Counted from the stretch's first letter, positions 18,024-27,962 are shown. The stretch: 64,000 bases of DNA from an uncultured Bacilli bacterium (GCA_949505625.1 CATBQD010000008.1:1-64000), one strand, 5' to 3'. Notes: a model not told the origin generated them from the letters alone. Made by a program: numbers and translations.

Positions 18024-18185
18024 ATGGAAAAACAAACAATTCATTGTTCTGTTCATAATTGTGATTTTTGTAATGAGCAAGAGAATCACTGTGAACTAGA
18101 AGAAATTAAAGTATGTAACTGTTCTAATGACCATGAAAAAGAAGCGACTATGTGTGACAGTTTCAAAGAAAAAGAAAACAGATAA
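18024..18185 (+). CDS. Small Cys-rich DUF1540 protein
   Basis: A 53-residue protein, one of three plus-strand genes. The core CSVHNCDFCNEQENHC...VCNC...MCDSF has the regular cysteine spacing of DUF1540, a family presumed to bind a metal ion (seen pattern; metal binding is inferred). The ORF track starts 16 codons earlier, but GGTGAT sits seven bases before the ATG at 18024, which fits the family length. It is transcribed divergently from the dehydratase-like operon across an 87-bp gap and is followed by a terminator. Confidence 0.82.
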   Translation: MEKQTIHCSVHNCDFCNEQENHCELEEIKVCNCSNDHEKEATMCDSFKEKENR

Positions 18186-18202
18186 TTGCCTATCTGTTTT
18201 TT
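18178..18202 (+). terminator. Terminator after the DUF1540 gene
   Basis: ACAGATA-ATTGCC-TATCTGT followed by TTTTT, overlapping the TAA stop. Confidence 0.85.
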
Positions 18203-18232
18203 ATATAAGCCATAGTAAAAATATCTAGTTTA

Positions 18233-18241
18233 TGATATAAT
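18233..18241 (+). promoter_or_regulatory. Extended -10 promoter of the FemX-like gene
   Basis: TGATATAAT (TG-n-TATAAT) with no good -35 at the right distance; start of RNA expected near 18248. Confidence 0.5.
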
Positions 18242-18267
18242 AACTCTGAAATGGAGTGGATAAGTAT

Positions 18268-19521
18268 ATGCTCAAAATGAAACAATTAACACCAGCAGAA
18301 TTTGAGAATTTTACAAATACTTTTAATATACATTCTTTATATCAAACAGTAGAATATGCGAATGTGATGGAGCGTCAAGGATTAGGCACTTTATTTGTTG
18401 GTCTAATAGATGGAGATAATATTGTAGCAGCTTCTTTAATTATTGTTGAAAAAAGTGATGGTTTCAACTATGCTTATGCTCCTAGAGGTTTTTTAATCAA
18501 TTATAATAATTATAGTTTATTGAAAAAATTTACATCTCTTCTAAAAAAATTCCTTGGAAAAAGAGATATCATTGCGGTAAAGTTAAATCCTCTTATCATT
18601 AAAGAAATACATGATAAAGATAATCATTTAAAAGAAAGTAATGATTATTTTGGAAAAGTTTATAATGATTTAAAAAGGCTTGGATACTACCATTTAGGAT
18701 ATAATCATTTTTTTGAAGCTTTCAAACCTAGATTTGAAGCAATTCTAAATTTAGATTTCCCTTATTATCAACTATTTAGCGGAATGAGTAAAGGATATAG
18801 AACAAAAATTAGAAGTGCAGAGAAAAATGGCATGAAAGTTCATAAAGGAAACATCAATAATTTAGATTATTTATATTTACAAACAAAAGAAAAATATCCA
18901 AGAGATTTAAAATTTTTTCAAGATGTTTATCAAGTATTTGGAGCTACAAGTAAAGTAGAATTTTATTATGTCAAACTGGATACTACATATTTTCTTACAA
19001 AGACCCAAGAAGCTTATGCATTAGCAGAACAAAGAAGTACAGAGATAAATCAACAAGTTCTAGCCAATTTAGGAGAAAATAATGCGAAATTGGTTGATCT
19101 TAAAATTGTTTGTGATAATGAAGCAAACTTCTATAAAAATGAACTTATCACAGCTACAAATTTACTTCGTGATTTTCCAACTGGAGCAATACTGGCTTCT
19201 ACCATGATTATTAAGAATAAGGAGGAGATTTTTCTATTCATGGATGGATTTGATCCCAATTATAAACACTTTAATGCCAAACACTTATTACTTTGGAAAT
19301 TAATCGAGAAATTTTCTCAGGAAGGATTTAAAAGATTTAATTTAGGAGGCGTTACAAATCCACTCTTAGAAAAAAATTCTTATAAAGGTTTAAACAATTT
19401 TAAGAAAAATTTCGGTGCTGATATTTATGAATACGTTGGAGATTTAGAGCTCATCACTAACAAAACACTTTATTTTATGTATCGCAATGCAGCACCAATC
19501 AGAAACATGTTAAAACGATAA
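18268..19521 (+). CDS. FemX/FemAB family peptidyltransferase (cell-wall interpeptide bridge)
   Basis: Adds an amino acid from aminoacyl-tRNA to the lysine side chain of lipid II or its precursor, building the peptidoglycan cross-bridge. The double GNAT-like fold is visible: the first domain begins with NIHSLYQTVEYANVMERQG and YAPRGFLINY, the second has PTGAILASTMII and ends with FNLGGVTNP and LNNFKKNFGADIYEYVGDLEL, all typical of FemABX. A helical insertion (about residues 240-300: AEQRSTEINQQV...) corresponds to the coiled-coil arm of FemA. At about 417 residues it is full length. GTG at 18256 overlaps the GGAG ribosome site, so ATG 18268 is preferred. Which residue it adds cannot be told. 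It is convergent with the LTA-synthase-like gene. Confidence 0.92.
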   Translation: MLKMKQLTPAEFENFTNTFNIHSLYQTVEYANVMERQGLGTLFVGLIDGDNIVAASLIIVEKSDGFNYAYAPRGFLINYNNYSLLKKFTSLLKKFLGKRDIIAVKLNPLIIKEIHDKDNHLKESNDYFGKVYNDLKRLGYYHLGYNHFFEAFKPRFEAILNLDFPYYQLFSGMSKGYRTKIRSAEKNGMKVHKGNINNLDYLYLQTKEKYPRDLKFFQDVYQVFGATSKVEFYYVKLDTTYFLTKTQEAYALAEQRSTEINQQVLANLGENNAKLVDLKIVCDNEANFYKNELITATNLLRDFPTGAILASTMIIKNKEEIFLFMDGFDPNYKHFNAKHLLLWKLIEKFSQEGFKRFNLGGVTNPLLEKNSYKGLNNFKKNFGADIYEYVGDLELITNKTLYFMYRNAAPIRNMLKR

Positions 19522-19524
19522 AAA

Positions 19525-19556
19525 CAGTTCAAAATGAACTGCTTTTATTTTTTAAT
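19525..19556. terminator. Bidirectional terminator between the FemX-like and LTA-synthase-like genes
   Basis: CAGTTCA-AAA-TGAACTG with A/T runs on both flanks, placed between two converging genes. Confidence 0.85.
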
Positions 19557-21911
19557 ATGTTTTAACCAATAATATTCTACATTATAAAATTCGTTTAACT
19601 TTCTTTTTCCGTTTGCTGATAATGCTACCCCTAAAGTTTCTTCTTTATACCAAGGTTCATTAATTACACTAAGTTCTTTTTTTAAATCTATTAAATATTG
19701 AAGATAGGAATCCCCTTTCCACCCTAATATTTCAAACAATTCTGGCATTAAAAACATTGGACTAATTGTTGGCGCTTCTCCACGAAATTCACTTCCAGTT
19801 ATATTCTTTGCTGTTTTATTTGCCCATATAAAATATGGAACTCCATAATAATTCATAAAACCATTTTCTGTTGCTGTATTCATGTCAATTCCCATTTGTT
19901 GATATCCAACATTGTCGCTTCCTAAAAATGGATTATGATCAGAAAATATGAGTATTACAACTGGTTCTTCCTGCTCATTAAAATAGTCAATTAAGCTTTT
20001 TATGGCATAATTAGTCCCTTCTATTCCGTGTAAATAATTATTAATCATGTTATAAGTTTCATCATCCATTGCATCTGTTCTTGTTAAATATTCATCATCA
20101 TAAATCTTTTCAGTAGTATATGGCCCATGATTTTGATAAGTAACTGAAAAATGAAAATAGGATTGTTCGTTCTCCATTGCTTGCTCATAACCGCCCTTAA
20201 TATATTCAAAAAATTCACTATCACTTAAAAATTGAGTTTGGATTTTTGCAAAACGATTTTCATAGTAATCAAAATTTTTAAAGCCAAGAATCTCATCAAC
20301 ATTCCGTCTATTATAAAACCATCCGTAAATTGGATGCATCGCCTCAGTATAGTAAATCTCATCTGAAAAATAGTTTATAAAAGAATTGGTAGGACGTCGA
20401 AAATCAGGTATATTATAATACCCTGTTAAATAACTTCGTTCAGTATTAACAGTTCCTCCTCCAAAAACATTAGATATAATTCTTCCAGAATATGAATTTT
20501 CTTGAATTTCATGAAATTCTTTATAGATGTCTTTATTTAATGATACTGATTCAAAAATAGAAAGGTCTTGATAAGCTTCTAACATTATAGAAATAATATT
20601 GATCTGTTTTCCATTTTCATAAGTAGGTATACCCTCTATCTCATACTTGGAAAGAATTTTCTCTACTTTTTTTTCATCATAATTATCTGGTTTTTTTAAT
20701 ACTGAAACTTTTGAACTATGCAAAAATGGATAAATAAAACCTCGAACTTGGTACTGTTGTGTATATGACCAAATATTAATATTTGTTTTATCCCCTGTTC
20801 TTTCATATAATTTTTCATTATAATAAATTGGTTTAAATAAAACGATTGATCCTATAATCAACAGAATTCCAAACATAATTCTTTTTTTATATATCAATTT
20901 CCTTTTTGGCTCATATAAAAATAAAATTATTATAATAAGAAAAGAACATATGATTAAAATAACTGTTGATAAAGAGAAATTTAAGTCATATCTCTTTGTC
21001 ATTTCTAATGATTCGTTAATAAGCCCTAAATCAGAGAAAATAAAAGGATCATCTCGATAAACTAATTTAGTTCTATTTACAAATCCCATTATAAAAATTA
21101 AAAAATTTGTAACTCCAAAACTTATCCATAACCTATTTGTTAACAAATATAATAACAATAATATTATCAATATCGGTAATCCATTTAGTATAACCAAATC
21201 AAATTGCTTCCAATACATTCTAAATGTTGAAATCTCGCTTACTTTCATAGAGAAATTAAAATTAATTGCTAAAATCCAAATTAACAATAATCCAATTATC
21301 ACTATCAAAAATAATTGTTTTCTTTTTTTATTTTCTAATCTTTTCTTAGTAAATGGCAAGATTTTTCTCAAACTTCGATAAATATAAGAATCTTCTGCTA
21401 AAGCAAATAATTCTGCATCAGATTTTCTATAACCATAAAATGTTTCTATATTAGATTTTTTTAAATTTTCTAATAACTGTTTTTTTCTATACCCAGCTAC
21501 CATAATCTTACCATTTAGATTTGAACTTTCTAAATTAAAATCTGTTGCACATATATTATTTATTTTATATTCCGTCAATATAGGCGCTATCAAATCAATT
21601 GGAAGTGCACTAATAATCCAAGAATCCGATGTAATTCTTGATAGAAAATCTTGATTTAATTTATAATAATGGGTCTTCCAAAATTGATTAATTATATTTT
21701 TTATATCTTTCATCTCTCGTAGAAAAGAAAAATATCGAATATAGTGTTGTTCCAATGTAATTTTATTTATACTAAATAAAAATACATAAAAAATATGAAT
21801 AAAAATAAATTTAAATAATCTTTTTTCTTGCTTTAAACAAAATATAAAAAGATCTTGTCCTAAATTACCTTTATAAATTATTTTCTCAAATTCATAAACT
21901 TTACATTTCAT
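19545..21911 (-). CDS. LTA synthase-like sulfatase-family membrane enzyme with N-terminal degenerate HAD domain
   Basis: The C-terminal ~380 residues are a sulfatase/alkaline phosphatase-superfamily domain of the lipoteichoic acid synthase type: GGGTVNTERSYLTG carries the catalytic Thr and FSDHNPFLGSD the metal-binding Asp-His. By family it would transfer or hydrolyse phosphoglycerol groups outside the membrane. About five membrane helices lie at residues 200-355. The first ~195 residues resemble a HAD-type phosphatase, but the nucleophile motif DxD(K)T is replaced by EFEKII (residues 7-12) and the GD-SD motif by GYRKSD, so this domain should be inactive. The start has AAGGTGA upstream, so the HAD part belongs to the protein. 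At 788 residues it is longer than normal LtaS (~620-650). Confidence 0.87.
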   Translation of the reverse strand: MKCKVYEFEKIIYKGNLGQDLFIFCLKQEKRLFKFIFIHIFYVFLFSINKITLEQHYIRYFSFLREMKDIKNIINQFWKTHYYKLNQDFLSRITSDSWIISALPIDLIAPILTEYKINNICATDFNLESSNLNGKIMVAGYRKKQLLENLKKSNIETFYGYRKSDAELFALAEDSYIYRSLRKILPFTKKRLENKKRKQLFLIVIIGLLLIWILAINFNFSMKVSEISTFRMYWKQFDLVILNGLPILIILLLLYLLTNRLWISFGVTNFLIFIMGFVNRTKLVYRDDPFIFSDLGLINESLEMTKRYDLNFSLSTVILIICSFLIIIILFLYEPKRKLIYKKRIMFGILLIIGSIVLFKPIYYNEKLYERTGDKTNINIWSYTQQYQVRGFIYPFLHSSKVSVLKKPDNYDEKKVEKILSKYEIEGIPTYENGKQINIISIMLEAYQDLSIFESVSLNKDIYKEFHEIQENSYSGRIISNVFGGGTVNTERSYLTGYYNIPDFRRPTNSFINYFSDEIYYTEAMHPIYGWFYNRRNVDEILGFKNFDYYENRFAKIQTQFLSDSEFFEYIKGGYEQAMENEQSYFHFSVTYQNHGPYTTEKIYDDEYLTRTDAMDDETYNMINNYLHGIEGTNYAIKSLIDYFNEQEEPVVILIFSDHNPFLGSDNVGYQQMGIDMNTATENGFMNYYGVPYFIWANKTAKNITGSEFRGEAPTISPMFLMPELFEILGWKGDSYLQYLIDLKKELSVINEPWYKEETLGVALSANGKRKLNEFYNVEYYWLKHIKK

Positions 21912-21975
21912 AATTTCACCTTAGTATAAGGATACAGAAAAAGAAAAAAAAATGCAATGATTTCTTTTTCTTTTA

Positions 21976-22938
21976 TTATATTTTCCACATTTTTTTTGTT
22001 TTTTCTACTGCTTCTTTTCTCTGTTCCTCTTTAATTATAGGATCACTTAATTCAATTATATTTTTTACTAATAAAGTCGCATACAAATATCCTTCATAAA
22101 TAAGTGGATCTGGATTTTGTAGTCCTTCTACAGCTCTTTCATATACCAACCTTAAATAATCTTGCTCTAATAGTACTTCTAGAGTTGATCTCAATTGAGC
22201 CTTCTGTGGTAATAATCCATATCTTAATACAACACCAGAATTAACAGTCCAAGCGTTTCTTTTTTTGAACTCTGCTATCATTATAGGTAGATTATCTGCA
22301 AATCGTTCCCATGCTTCATTTGTTATGAAGTCCTGTTCTTTTTCGGATATTACAGGAACCCAGTCTCGATTTACAATATTTTGTAGTAGTTCAAAATTAT
22401 CTGCTTCTACAACTAATTTTATTTTTGCGGCAATCAAATAATTTTTTAGATGCTCTCTTCTACTTATTTCTTCCATACTATATTCTTTAAAAATCGGAGG
22501 TAATTTAGATAAATCTAAAGCATATCTAGAATCATATATCTCAGTGTGATTTCCAACTACTGACTTTAAAATTGAAATATAATTGTCCAAACCAAAATAT
22601 CTTGATAATTCATCATGCAATAATAATTCTCCAAGTCTTCCATGGTCCTTAATCCCGTATTTTTCTTCTAATTCTGCATCTTTTAAACTTCCTGTCAATA
22701 GATATTGGGCAAATCTACCAATGTCATGAAATAGACCATCTACTGCAGCACTCTCTTCAAAACTTTCATGGAATAATCCTGAGCCACTAGTTATTCTAGG
22801 AACAGACTCTGACATGGAAATGCCATGCTTAATTTTTAATTTTACACTGTTATCAGCCTTTCCATACATTCTTTCTATATTTCCTATTTGTACCTTTCCA
22901 TACTTTGTATAAAGCGTTCTTAATCTTTGAATTTCCAT
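21976..22938 (-). CDS. HD-domain metal-dependent phosphohydrolase
   Basis: Cytoplasmic 320-residue protein. The HD signature GLFHDIGRF (His71-Asp72) is preceded by His38 (KIKHGISMSE), and further His/Asp residues follow (KDHGRLGELLLHDE, VVGNHTEIYDSRY, EADNFELL), together making a likely bimetallic phosphohydrolase site. The substrate (nucleotide, cyclic dinucleotide or RNA end) is not identifiable; it lacks the extra motifs of RelA, GdpP or YpgQ types that I could name. GGGAGGG lies before the start. It sits between the tuf terminator and the LTA-like gene and is probably a single gene. Confidence 0.82.
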   Translation of the reverse strand: MEIQRLRTLYTKYGKVQIGNIERMYGKADNSVKLKIKHGISMSESVPRITSGSGLFHESFEESAAVDGLFHDIGRFAQYLLTGSLKDAELEEKYGIKDHGRLGELLLHDELSRYFGLDNYISILKSVVGNHTEIYDSRYALDLSKLPPIFKEYSMEEISRREHLKNYLIAAKIKLVVEADNFELLQNIVNRDWVPVISEKEQDFITNEAWERFADNLPIMIAEFKKRNAWTVNSGVVLRYGLLPQKAQLRSTLEVLLEQDYLRLVYERAVEGLQNPDPLIYEGYLYATLLVKNIIELSDPIIKEEQRKEAVEKTKKMWKI

Positions 22939-22975
22939 AAAACCCTCCCTGTTATAATATTATATTACTTTGATT

Positions 22976-23005
22976 AAAAAAAAACCAGAGATATTTCTGG
23001 TTTTC
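22976..23005 (-). terminator. Terminator of the str operon after tuf
   Basis: AACCAGA-AATATC-TCTGGTT followed by nine T on the minus strand. Confidence 0.9.
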
Positions 23006-23009
23006 ATAA

Positions 23010-24194
23010 TTATTCAACGATTTCTGAAACGTTTCCAGCACCAACAGTTCTTCCACCTTCACGAATTGAGAACTTAGTTCCGTTTTCAATTGCAATTGGG
23101 TGAATTAATTCTACTGTCATTTCAACGTTATCTCCAGGCATAACCATTTCAACACCTTCTGGTAATTCAATAGTTCCTGTTACGTCTGTTGTACGGAAGT
23201 AGAATTGTGGACGGTAGTTACTGAAGAATGGAGTGTGTCTTCCACCTTCTTCTTTGCTAAGTACATAAACTGTAGCTTTGAATTTTTTATGTGGAGTAAC
23301 TGAACCTGGTTTTGCTAATACTTGACCACGTTCTACATCTTCACGAGCAATACCACGTAATAATACACCAGCATTGTCTCCTGCTTCAGCATAATCTAAT
23401 TGTTTACGGAACATTTCGATTCCAGTAACAACTGATTTCTTAGTATCTTTAATACCAACAATTTCAATTTCATCGTTAAGTTTTAATTGTCCTCTTTCAA
23501 CACGTCCTGTAACAACAGTTCCACGACCTGTGATAGTGAATACATCTTCTATTGGCATTAAGAATGGTTTATCTGTATCTCTAGCTGGAGTTTCGATATA
23601 TGTATCAACTGCATCCATTAATTCATCAATCTTAGCAGTCCATGTAGCGTCTCCTTCAAGAGCCTTTAATGCAGAACCACGAATAATTGGAGTATTATCT
23701 CCATCGTATCCATATTCACTTAATAATTCGCGAATTTCCATTTCAACAAGGTCTAATAATTCTGCATCATCAACCATATCACATTTATTCATGAATACAA
23801 CCATACGAGGTACACCAACTTGACGTGATAATAAGATATGTTCACGAGTTTGTGCCATTGGTCCATCAGTTGCAGCAATAACTAAGATTGCTCCGTCCAT
23901 TTGAGCTGCACCAGTAATCATGTTTTTTACATAGTCAGCATGTCCTGGACAGTCAACGTGTGCATAGTGTCTTGCTTCAGTACTATACTCAATATGCGAA
24001 GTATTAATTGTAATACCACGTTCTCTTTCTTCAGGTGCTTTATCAATATTGTTAAAATCAACTTTTTCGTTACCATTTTTTCCAGCTAAATGAGATGAAA
24101 TAGCAGCTGTTAAAGTTGTTTTACCATGATCTACGTGTCCAATTGTACCAATGTTAACATGTGGTTTTGAACGATCATATTTTTGTTTTGCCAT
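23010..24194 (-). CDS. tuf: Elongation factor Tu
   Basis: GTPase that delivers aminoacyl-tRNA to the ribosome. The G1 loop GHVDHGKT, G3 DCPGHADY, G4 NKCD and the two C-terminal beta-barrel domains are all intact; length 394 is standard. A strong AAGGAGG precedes the start. It is the last gene of rpsL-rpsG-fusA-tuf, with an extra internal promoter in the 71-bp gap after fusA, which suits the high demand for EF-Tu. Confidence 0.99.
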   Translation of the reverse strand: MAKQKYDRSKPHVNIGTIGHVDHGKTTLTAAISSHLAGKNGNEKVDFNNIDKAPEERERGITINTSHIEYSTEARHYAHVDCPGHADYVKNMITGAAQMDGAILVIAATDGPMAQTREHILLSRQVGVPRMVVFMNKCDMVDDAELLDLVEMEIRELLSEYGYDGDNTPIIRGSALKALEGDATWTAKIDELMDAVDTYIETPARDTDKPFLMPIEDVFTITGRGTVVTGRVERGQLKLNDEIEIVGIKDTKKSVVTGIEMFRKQLDYAEAGDNAGVLLRGIAREDVERGQVLAKPGSVTPHKKFKATVYVLSKEEGGRHTPFFSNYRPQFYFRTTDVTGTIELPEGVEMVMPGDNVEMTVELIHPIAIENGTKFSIREGGRTVGAGNVSEIVE

Positions 24195-24226
24195 AAATTT
24201 CCTCCTTATAATTAATTACATAATAT

Positions 24227-24255
24227 ATTTTATATCAACTAAAGAAAAATAGCAA
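24227..24255 (-). promoter_or_regulatory. Internal promoter of tuf
   Basis: TTGCTA (24250-24255), 17-bp spacer, TAAAAT (24227-24232) in the fusA-tuf gap. Confidence 0.45.
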
Positions 24256-24265
24256 GTATTTTCCC

Positions 24266-26338
24266 TTAGTTTCCACCATTTTTCTTGATGATTTCATCAG
24301 AAATATTTCTTGGGACTTCTTCATAATGGTCAAATACCATAGTGAAGTTTCCACGTCCTTGTGTATTTGATCTTAAAGATGTTGCATAACCAAACATTTC
24401 TGAAAGTGGTACCATTGCATCTATTGCAAGTGCATTTCCACGAGACTCTTGGCCAAGTGGACGACCACGACGAGATGTAATATCTCCCATTACATTTCCT
24501 AGATATTCATCTGGAACAATTACTTGAACTTTCATAATTGGTTCTAGTAAGATTGGTTTACATTTATTTTTAGCTTCTTTTAAAGCCATTGAAGCGGCAA
24601 TTTTAAATGCCATTTCAGATGAGTCTACATCATGGTAAGATCCATCATATAAAGTTGCTTTAACATCTACCATTGGGTATCCTGCTAAAACACCAGTTTT
24701 CATAGCATCTTGTAATCCTTTATCAGTAACTGGAATATATTCACGAGGAACAACCCCACCTACTACTGCATCTACAAATTCATATCCTTTATCTGGATTT
24801 GGTTCAAATTTGATCCATACATGCCCATATTGTCCACGTCCTCCAGATTGTTTAATGTATTTACCTTCACATTCTCCAGCTTGAGTTAGTGTTTCACGGT
24901 AAGATACTTGTGGTTTACCAATATTAGCTTCTACATTGAATTCTCTTTTCATACGATCAACGATGATATCTAAGTGAAGTTCACCCATACCAGCAATGAT
25001 AGTTTGACCAGTTTCATGGTTTGTACTAGCTCTGAAAGTTGGATCTTCTTCAGATAATTTTTGTAAAGCTGTAGCCATTTTATCTTGGTCTGCTTTAGAT
25101 TTTGGTTCAACCGCAAGTTCGATAACTGGTTCTGGAAATTCCATTGATTCCAAAATACAAGCTTTCTTTTCATCGCACAATGTATCTCCAGTAGTAGTAT
25201 TTTTTAGACCTACTGCAGCTGCGATATCTCCTGTATATACATCTGTAATTTCAGTACGATTATTAGCATGCATCTGTAAGATACGTCCAATTCTTTCTTT
25301 TGAATTCTTTGTTGCATTTAATACATAGGAACCACTACTTAAATGACCTGAATATACACGGAAGAATGTTAATTTACCAACAAATGGATCAGTCATTACT
25401 TTGAACGCTAATGCACTAAAAGGTTCATTATCACTTGGATGTCTTTCAATATCATTTCCATCTAAATCAACACCTTTAATTGCTTCAATATCAAGCGGAG
25501 ATGGTAAATAATCTACAACTGCATCTAATAATAATTTTACTCCGATATTTCCTAAAGCAGTTCCACAAAGTACTGGGAAGAATTCAACTGCAAGTGTTCC
25601 TTTACGAATTGCGCGTTTGATTAAATCTACTGAAATTTCTTCTCCTTCTAAATATTTGTTCATAAGTTCATCGTCGAACTCTGCAACTGCTTCAATTAAG
25701 TCATTACGTTTTTCTTCTACTAAATCTACCATATCTGCAGGAATATCAATGATTGTTGGATTTTCTTCTTGTTTGCCATCATAATGATAAGCAGTACGAG
25801 TTAATAAATCAATAATTCCATTGAATTCATTTTCTGCTCCGATTGGCCATTCAATAGGTTTTGCATTAACACCTAATCTACTCTTAATAGTCCCTAAACT
25901 ATATTCAAAGCTTGCTCCCATCTTATCCATTTTATTACAGAAAATCATACGAGGTACTTTGAATTCAGTAGCTTGGCGCCATACAGTTTCTGTTTGTGGT
26001 TCAACACCAGCTTGTGAATCTAGAAGTGCCACTGCGCCATCTAGTACACGAAGTGATCTTGATACTTCAACTGTAAAGTCTACGTGTCCTGGAGTATCGA
26101 TGATATTAAATCTATGATTTTTCCAGAAAGCAGTAGTTGCAGCTGAAGTAATAGTAATTCCACGTTCTTGTTCTTGTTCCATCCAGTCCATTTGGGCAGC
26201 TCCATCATGTGTTTCACCAATTTTATGGATTTTACCAGTGTGGAATAGTACACGTTCTGTACAAGTTGTTTTTCCAGCATCAATATGTGCCATGATACCT
26301 ATATTACGTGTATTTTCTAAACTATAATCACGAGCCAT
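24266..26338 (-). CDS. fusA: Elongation factor G
   Basis: Translocation and ribosome-recycling GTPase. N-terminal G domain with [18 protein letters not shown] and CNKMDK, followed by domains II-V; the domain IV tip region ([10 protein letters not shown]) is present. Length 690 is standard, and it is the ordinary str-operon copy rather than a TetM-like protection protein. It lies 27 bases downstream of rpsG. Confidence 0.99.
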   Translation of the reverse strand: MARDYSLENTRNIGIMAHIDAGKTTCTERVLFHTGKIHKIGETHDGAAQMDWMEQEQERGITITSAATTAFWKNHRFNIIDTPGHVDFTVEVSRSLRVLDGAVALLDSQAGVEPQTETVWRQATEFKVPRMIFCNKMDKMGASFEYSLGTIKSRLGVNAKPIEWPIGAENEFNGIIDLLTRTAYHYDGKQEENPTIIDIPADMVDLVEEKRNDLIEAVAEFDDELMNKYLEGEEISVDLIKRAIRKGTLAVEFFPVLCGTALGNIGVKLLLDAVVDYLPSPLDIEAIKGVDLDGNDIERHPSDNEPFSALAFKVMTDPFVGKLTFFRVYSGHLSSGSYVLNATKNSKERIGRILQMHANNRTEITDVYTGDIAAAVGLKNTTTGDTLCDEKKACILESMEFPEPVIELAVEPKSKADQDKMATALQKLSEEDPTFRASTNHETGQTIIAGMGELHLDIIVDRMKREFNVEANIGKPQVSYRETLTQAGECEGKYIKQSGGRGQYGHVWIKFEPNPDKGYEFVDAVVGGVVPREYIPVTDKGLQDAMKTGVLAGYPMVDVKATLYDGSYHDVDSSEMAFKIAASMALKEAKNKCKPILLEPIMKVQVIVPDEYLGNVMGDITSRRGRPLGQESRGNALAIDAMVPLSEMFGYATSLRSNTQGRGNFTMVFDHYEEVPRNISDEIIKKNGGN

Positions 26339-26365
26339 ACTCTTATTTCCTTTCTTAATTACTTA

Positions 26366-26833
26366 TTACCAACGGTAATGTGCGAATGCTTTATTAGCTT
26401 CTGCCATACGGTGAGTATCTTCACGTTTTTTAACAGCAGCTCCTACACCATTTGATGCGTCGATAATTTCATTTGCTAAATTTTCAGCCATTGAATGACC
26501 ACCGCGTAATCTAGCATATTGAGTTAACCAACGCATTGCTAAAGCTCTTGCTCTATCTGGTTTTACTTCAATTGGCACTTGGTAGTTTGCTCCGCCTACA
26601 CGGCGACTTTTTACTTCTAGTGCTGGTTGAATATTTTCCATTGCTTTATTAAATATTTCCAATGGTTCTTCCCCAGTTTTTTCTTTTACCATATCAAATG
26701 CTTGATACAATATTTTTTGAGCTGTTCCTTTTTTACCATCAATCATAATTGTGTTAATTAGTTTTGTTACTAATTTTGAATTATATATTGGATCTGGTAG
26801 AACATCTCTTTTTATAGCACGTCTTTTACGCAT
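26366..26833 (-). CDS. rpsG: Ribosomal protein S7
   Basis: Primary 16S rRNA-binding protein of the small-subunit head. Length 155 is typical; [19 protein letters not shown] is the standard N terminus and the C-terminal [20 protein letters not shown] is conserved. It follows rpsL by 36 bases with its own ribosome site (GGAGG). Confidence 0.99.
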   Translation of the reverse strand: MRKRRAIKRDVLPDPIYNSKLVTKLINTIMIDGKKGTAQKILYQAFDMVKEKTGEEPLEIFNKAMENIQPALEVKSRRVGGANYQVPIEVKPDRARALAMRWLTQYARLRGGHSMAENLANEIIDASNGVGAAVKKREDTHRMAEANKAFAHYRW

Positions 26834-26869
26834 ATTAATCCTCCTCTCCTATTTTGTTACATTTTTAGA

Positions 26870-27286
26870 TTATTTATTCTTTGGTTTTTTAGCACCATAT
26901 TTAGAACGACCTTGACGACGTTTTTCAACTCCAGCTGTATCCATAGTACCACGAATTACATGATAACGAACACCGATTAAGTCTTTAACACGTCCCCCAC
27001 GAACTAATACAACGCTATGTTCTTGTAAGTTATGTCCTTCTCCTGGGATATAAGCATCGATTTCACGACCGTTACTTAATCTAACACGAGCATATTTACG
27101 AAGAGCTGAGTTTGGTTTCTTTGGAGTTTTTGTACCAACACGAGTACAAACACCACGTTTTTGAGGAGAGTTTTGATTTGTTTGTTTTTTCTCCTTGCTG
27201 TTATATCCAATCCCTAATACAGGTGATTTACTTTTTCTTGTTTTTTCACTTCTTCTCTTACGAACTAATTGATTAATTGTAGGCAT
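26870..27286 (-). CDS. rpsL: Ribosomal protein S12
   Basis: Decoding-site protein of the 30S subunit. The first 14 residues of the ORF-track version are upstream sequence; AGGAGG precedes the ATG at 27286, giving the usual 138 residues. The KPNSALRK loop is wild-type at the main streptomycin position (Lys56), but the second loop reads [13 protein letters not shown], with Ile104 where nearly all S12 proteins have Pro (E. coli Pro90). First gene of the str operon; the leader contains a stable hairpin. Confidence 0.98.
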   Translation of the reverse strand: MPTINQLVRKRRSEKTRKSKSPVLGIGYNSKEKKQTNQNSPQKRGVCTRVGTKTPKKPNSALRKYARVRLSNGREIDAYIPGEGHNLQEHSVVLVRGGRVKDLIGVRYHVIRGTMDTAGVEKRRQGRSKYGAKKPKNK

Positions 27287-27336
27287 AATTTCATCCTCCT
27301 TTCCTTTCCACACATCCAGGTGTTTCAAATTTATGC

Positions 27337-27372
27337 TTAATTAAAGATTTACCAAAGTAAATCTTAATTAAA
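27337..27372 (-). promoter_or_regulatory. Hairpin in the rpsL leader
   Basis: AATTAAGATTTAC-TTTG-GTAAATCTTTAATT forms a long stem with one bulge in the 5' untranslated leader of the str operon. No T-run follows, so it is not a terminator; it could be a ribosomal-protein binding or mRNA-stability element. Confidence 0.55.
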
Positions 27373-27382
27373 ACGTACTACT

Positions 27383-27412
27383 AATATAGCACTAATATAC
27401 CTATTTTGTCAA
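27383..27412 (-). promoter_or_regulatory. Promoter of the str operon
   Basis: TTGACA (27407-27412), 18-bp spacer, TATATT (27383-27388), starting 18 bases after the ORF6N pseudogene. Confidence 0.7.
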
Positions 27413-27429
27413 TAAAATTTATAGTTATT

Positions 27430-27905
27430 TTAAAAATTAGACAAAACTGAATCTTGAACTTTTTGGAATAATAATTCTTTTACAATTTTATCTTCTAATA
27501 AATTGATAGAAAACGTCTTATTTCCAACATGATAAATACTTGCTCCACAATGATTATATTCTTTTATCATCTATCATTAAATAATGGTCATGAAATGTTT
27601 CATCATAAATGAGATTTAAATTATAATATTGTCTCCTGTACTTTCTGATATCTAGTTCCTTTTTCTTTTCTTCAAGCTTAGAAAAAGAAGCATTTAATAA
27701 TTTGATATCTTCTGTATTTTTTATTACTTGATTAGTAATATATTTCTGTTCTAATAAATTATTACCTATATATTTTCTCATTGTTACAAAGGCATCTACA
27801 ATCTCAATACTTATCTGACTAGCCGCTTCTGTTTTAATTACTGTAGCAAGCATAACTACTCCTTCTTCTGTAAACACATTTTATCTGCTCTTTTAGTTCA
27901 TTCAT
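27430..27905 (-). pseudogene. Broken ORF6N-domain (phage antirepressor-like) gene
   Basis: A good ribosome site (AGGAGG) precedes ATG at 27905 (MNELKEQIK), but this frame runs out of homology after about nine codons and a different frame continues with FTEEGVVMLATVIK and VDAFVTMRKYI, the end of an ORF6N domain. About 80 residues of the N-terminal domain are missing. The ORF-track 107-residue reading stops at DDKRI*. One base further (TAAT instead of TAT) the sequence continues as HCGASIYHVGNKTFSINLLED to a stop at 27430, the typical C terminus of this family. So it has one internal deletion and one +1 frameshift. Intact relatives are DNA-binding proteins of phages and mobile elements. No other mobile genes are nearby. 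Confidence 0.75.
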
Positions 27906-27962
27906 AAAGTCCTCCTTTCTGATATTATATTTTATAAATAACAATAAAGCCTTATAAATATG

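Noticed and set aside
17937-18089. N-terminal 51 residues of the ORF-track DUF2229 protein
   Set aside because: This part is the divergent intergenic region with promoters; the family start and ribosome site are at 17936.
24970-26283. Minus- and plus-strand short ORFs inside fusA
   Set aside because: Other-frame readings of the highly conserved EF-G gene.
27554-27877. The 107-residue ORF as a real short protein
   Set aside because: It lacks the start of the ORF6N domain, begins at GTG with no ribosome site of its own, and its stop arises from a one-base insertion; better described as part of a pseudogene.
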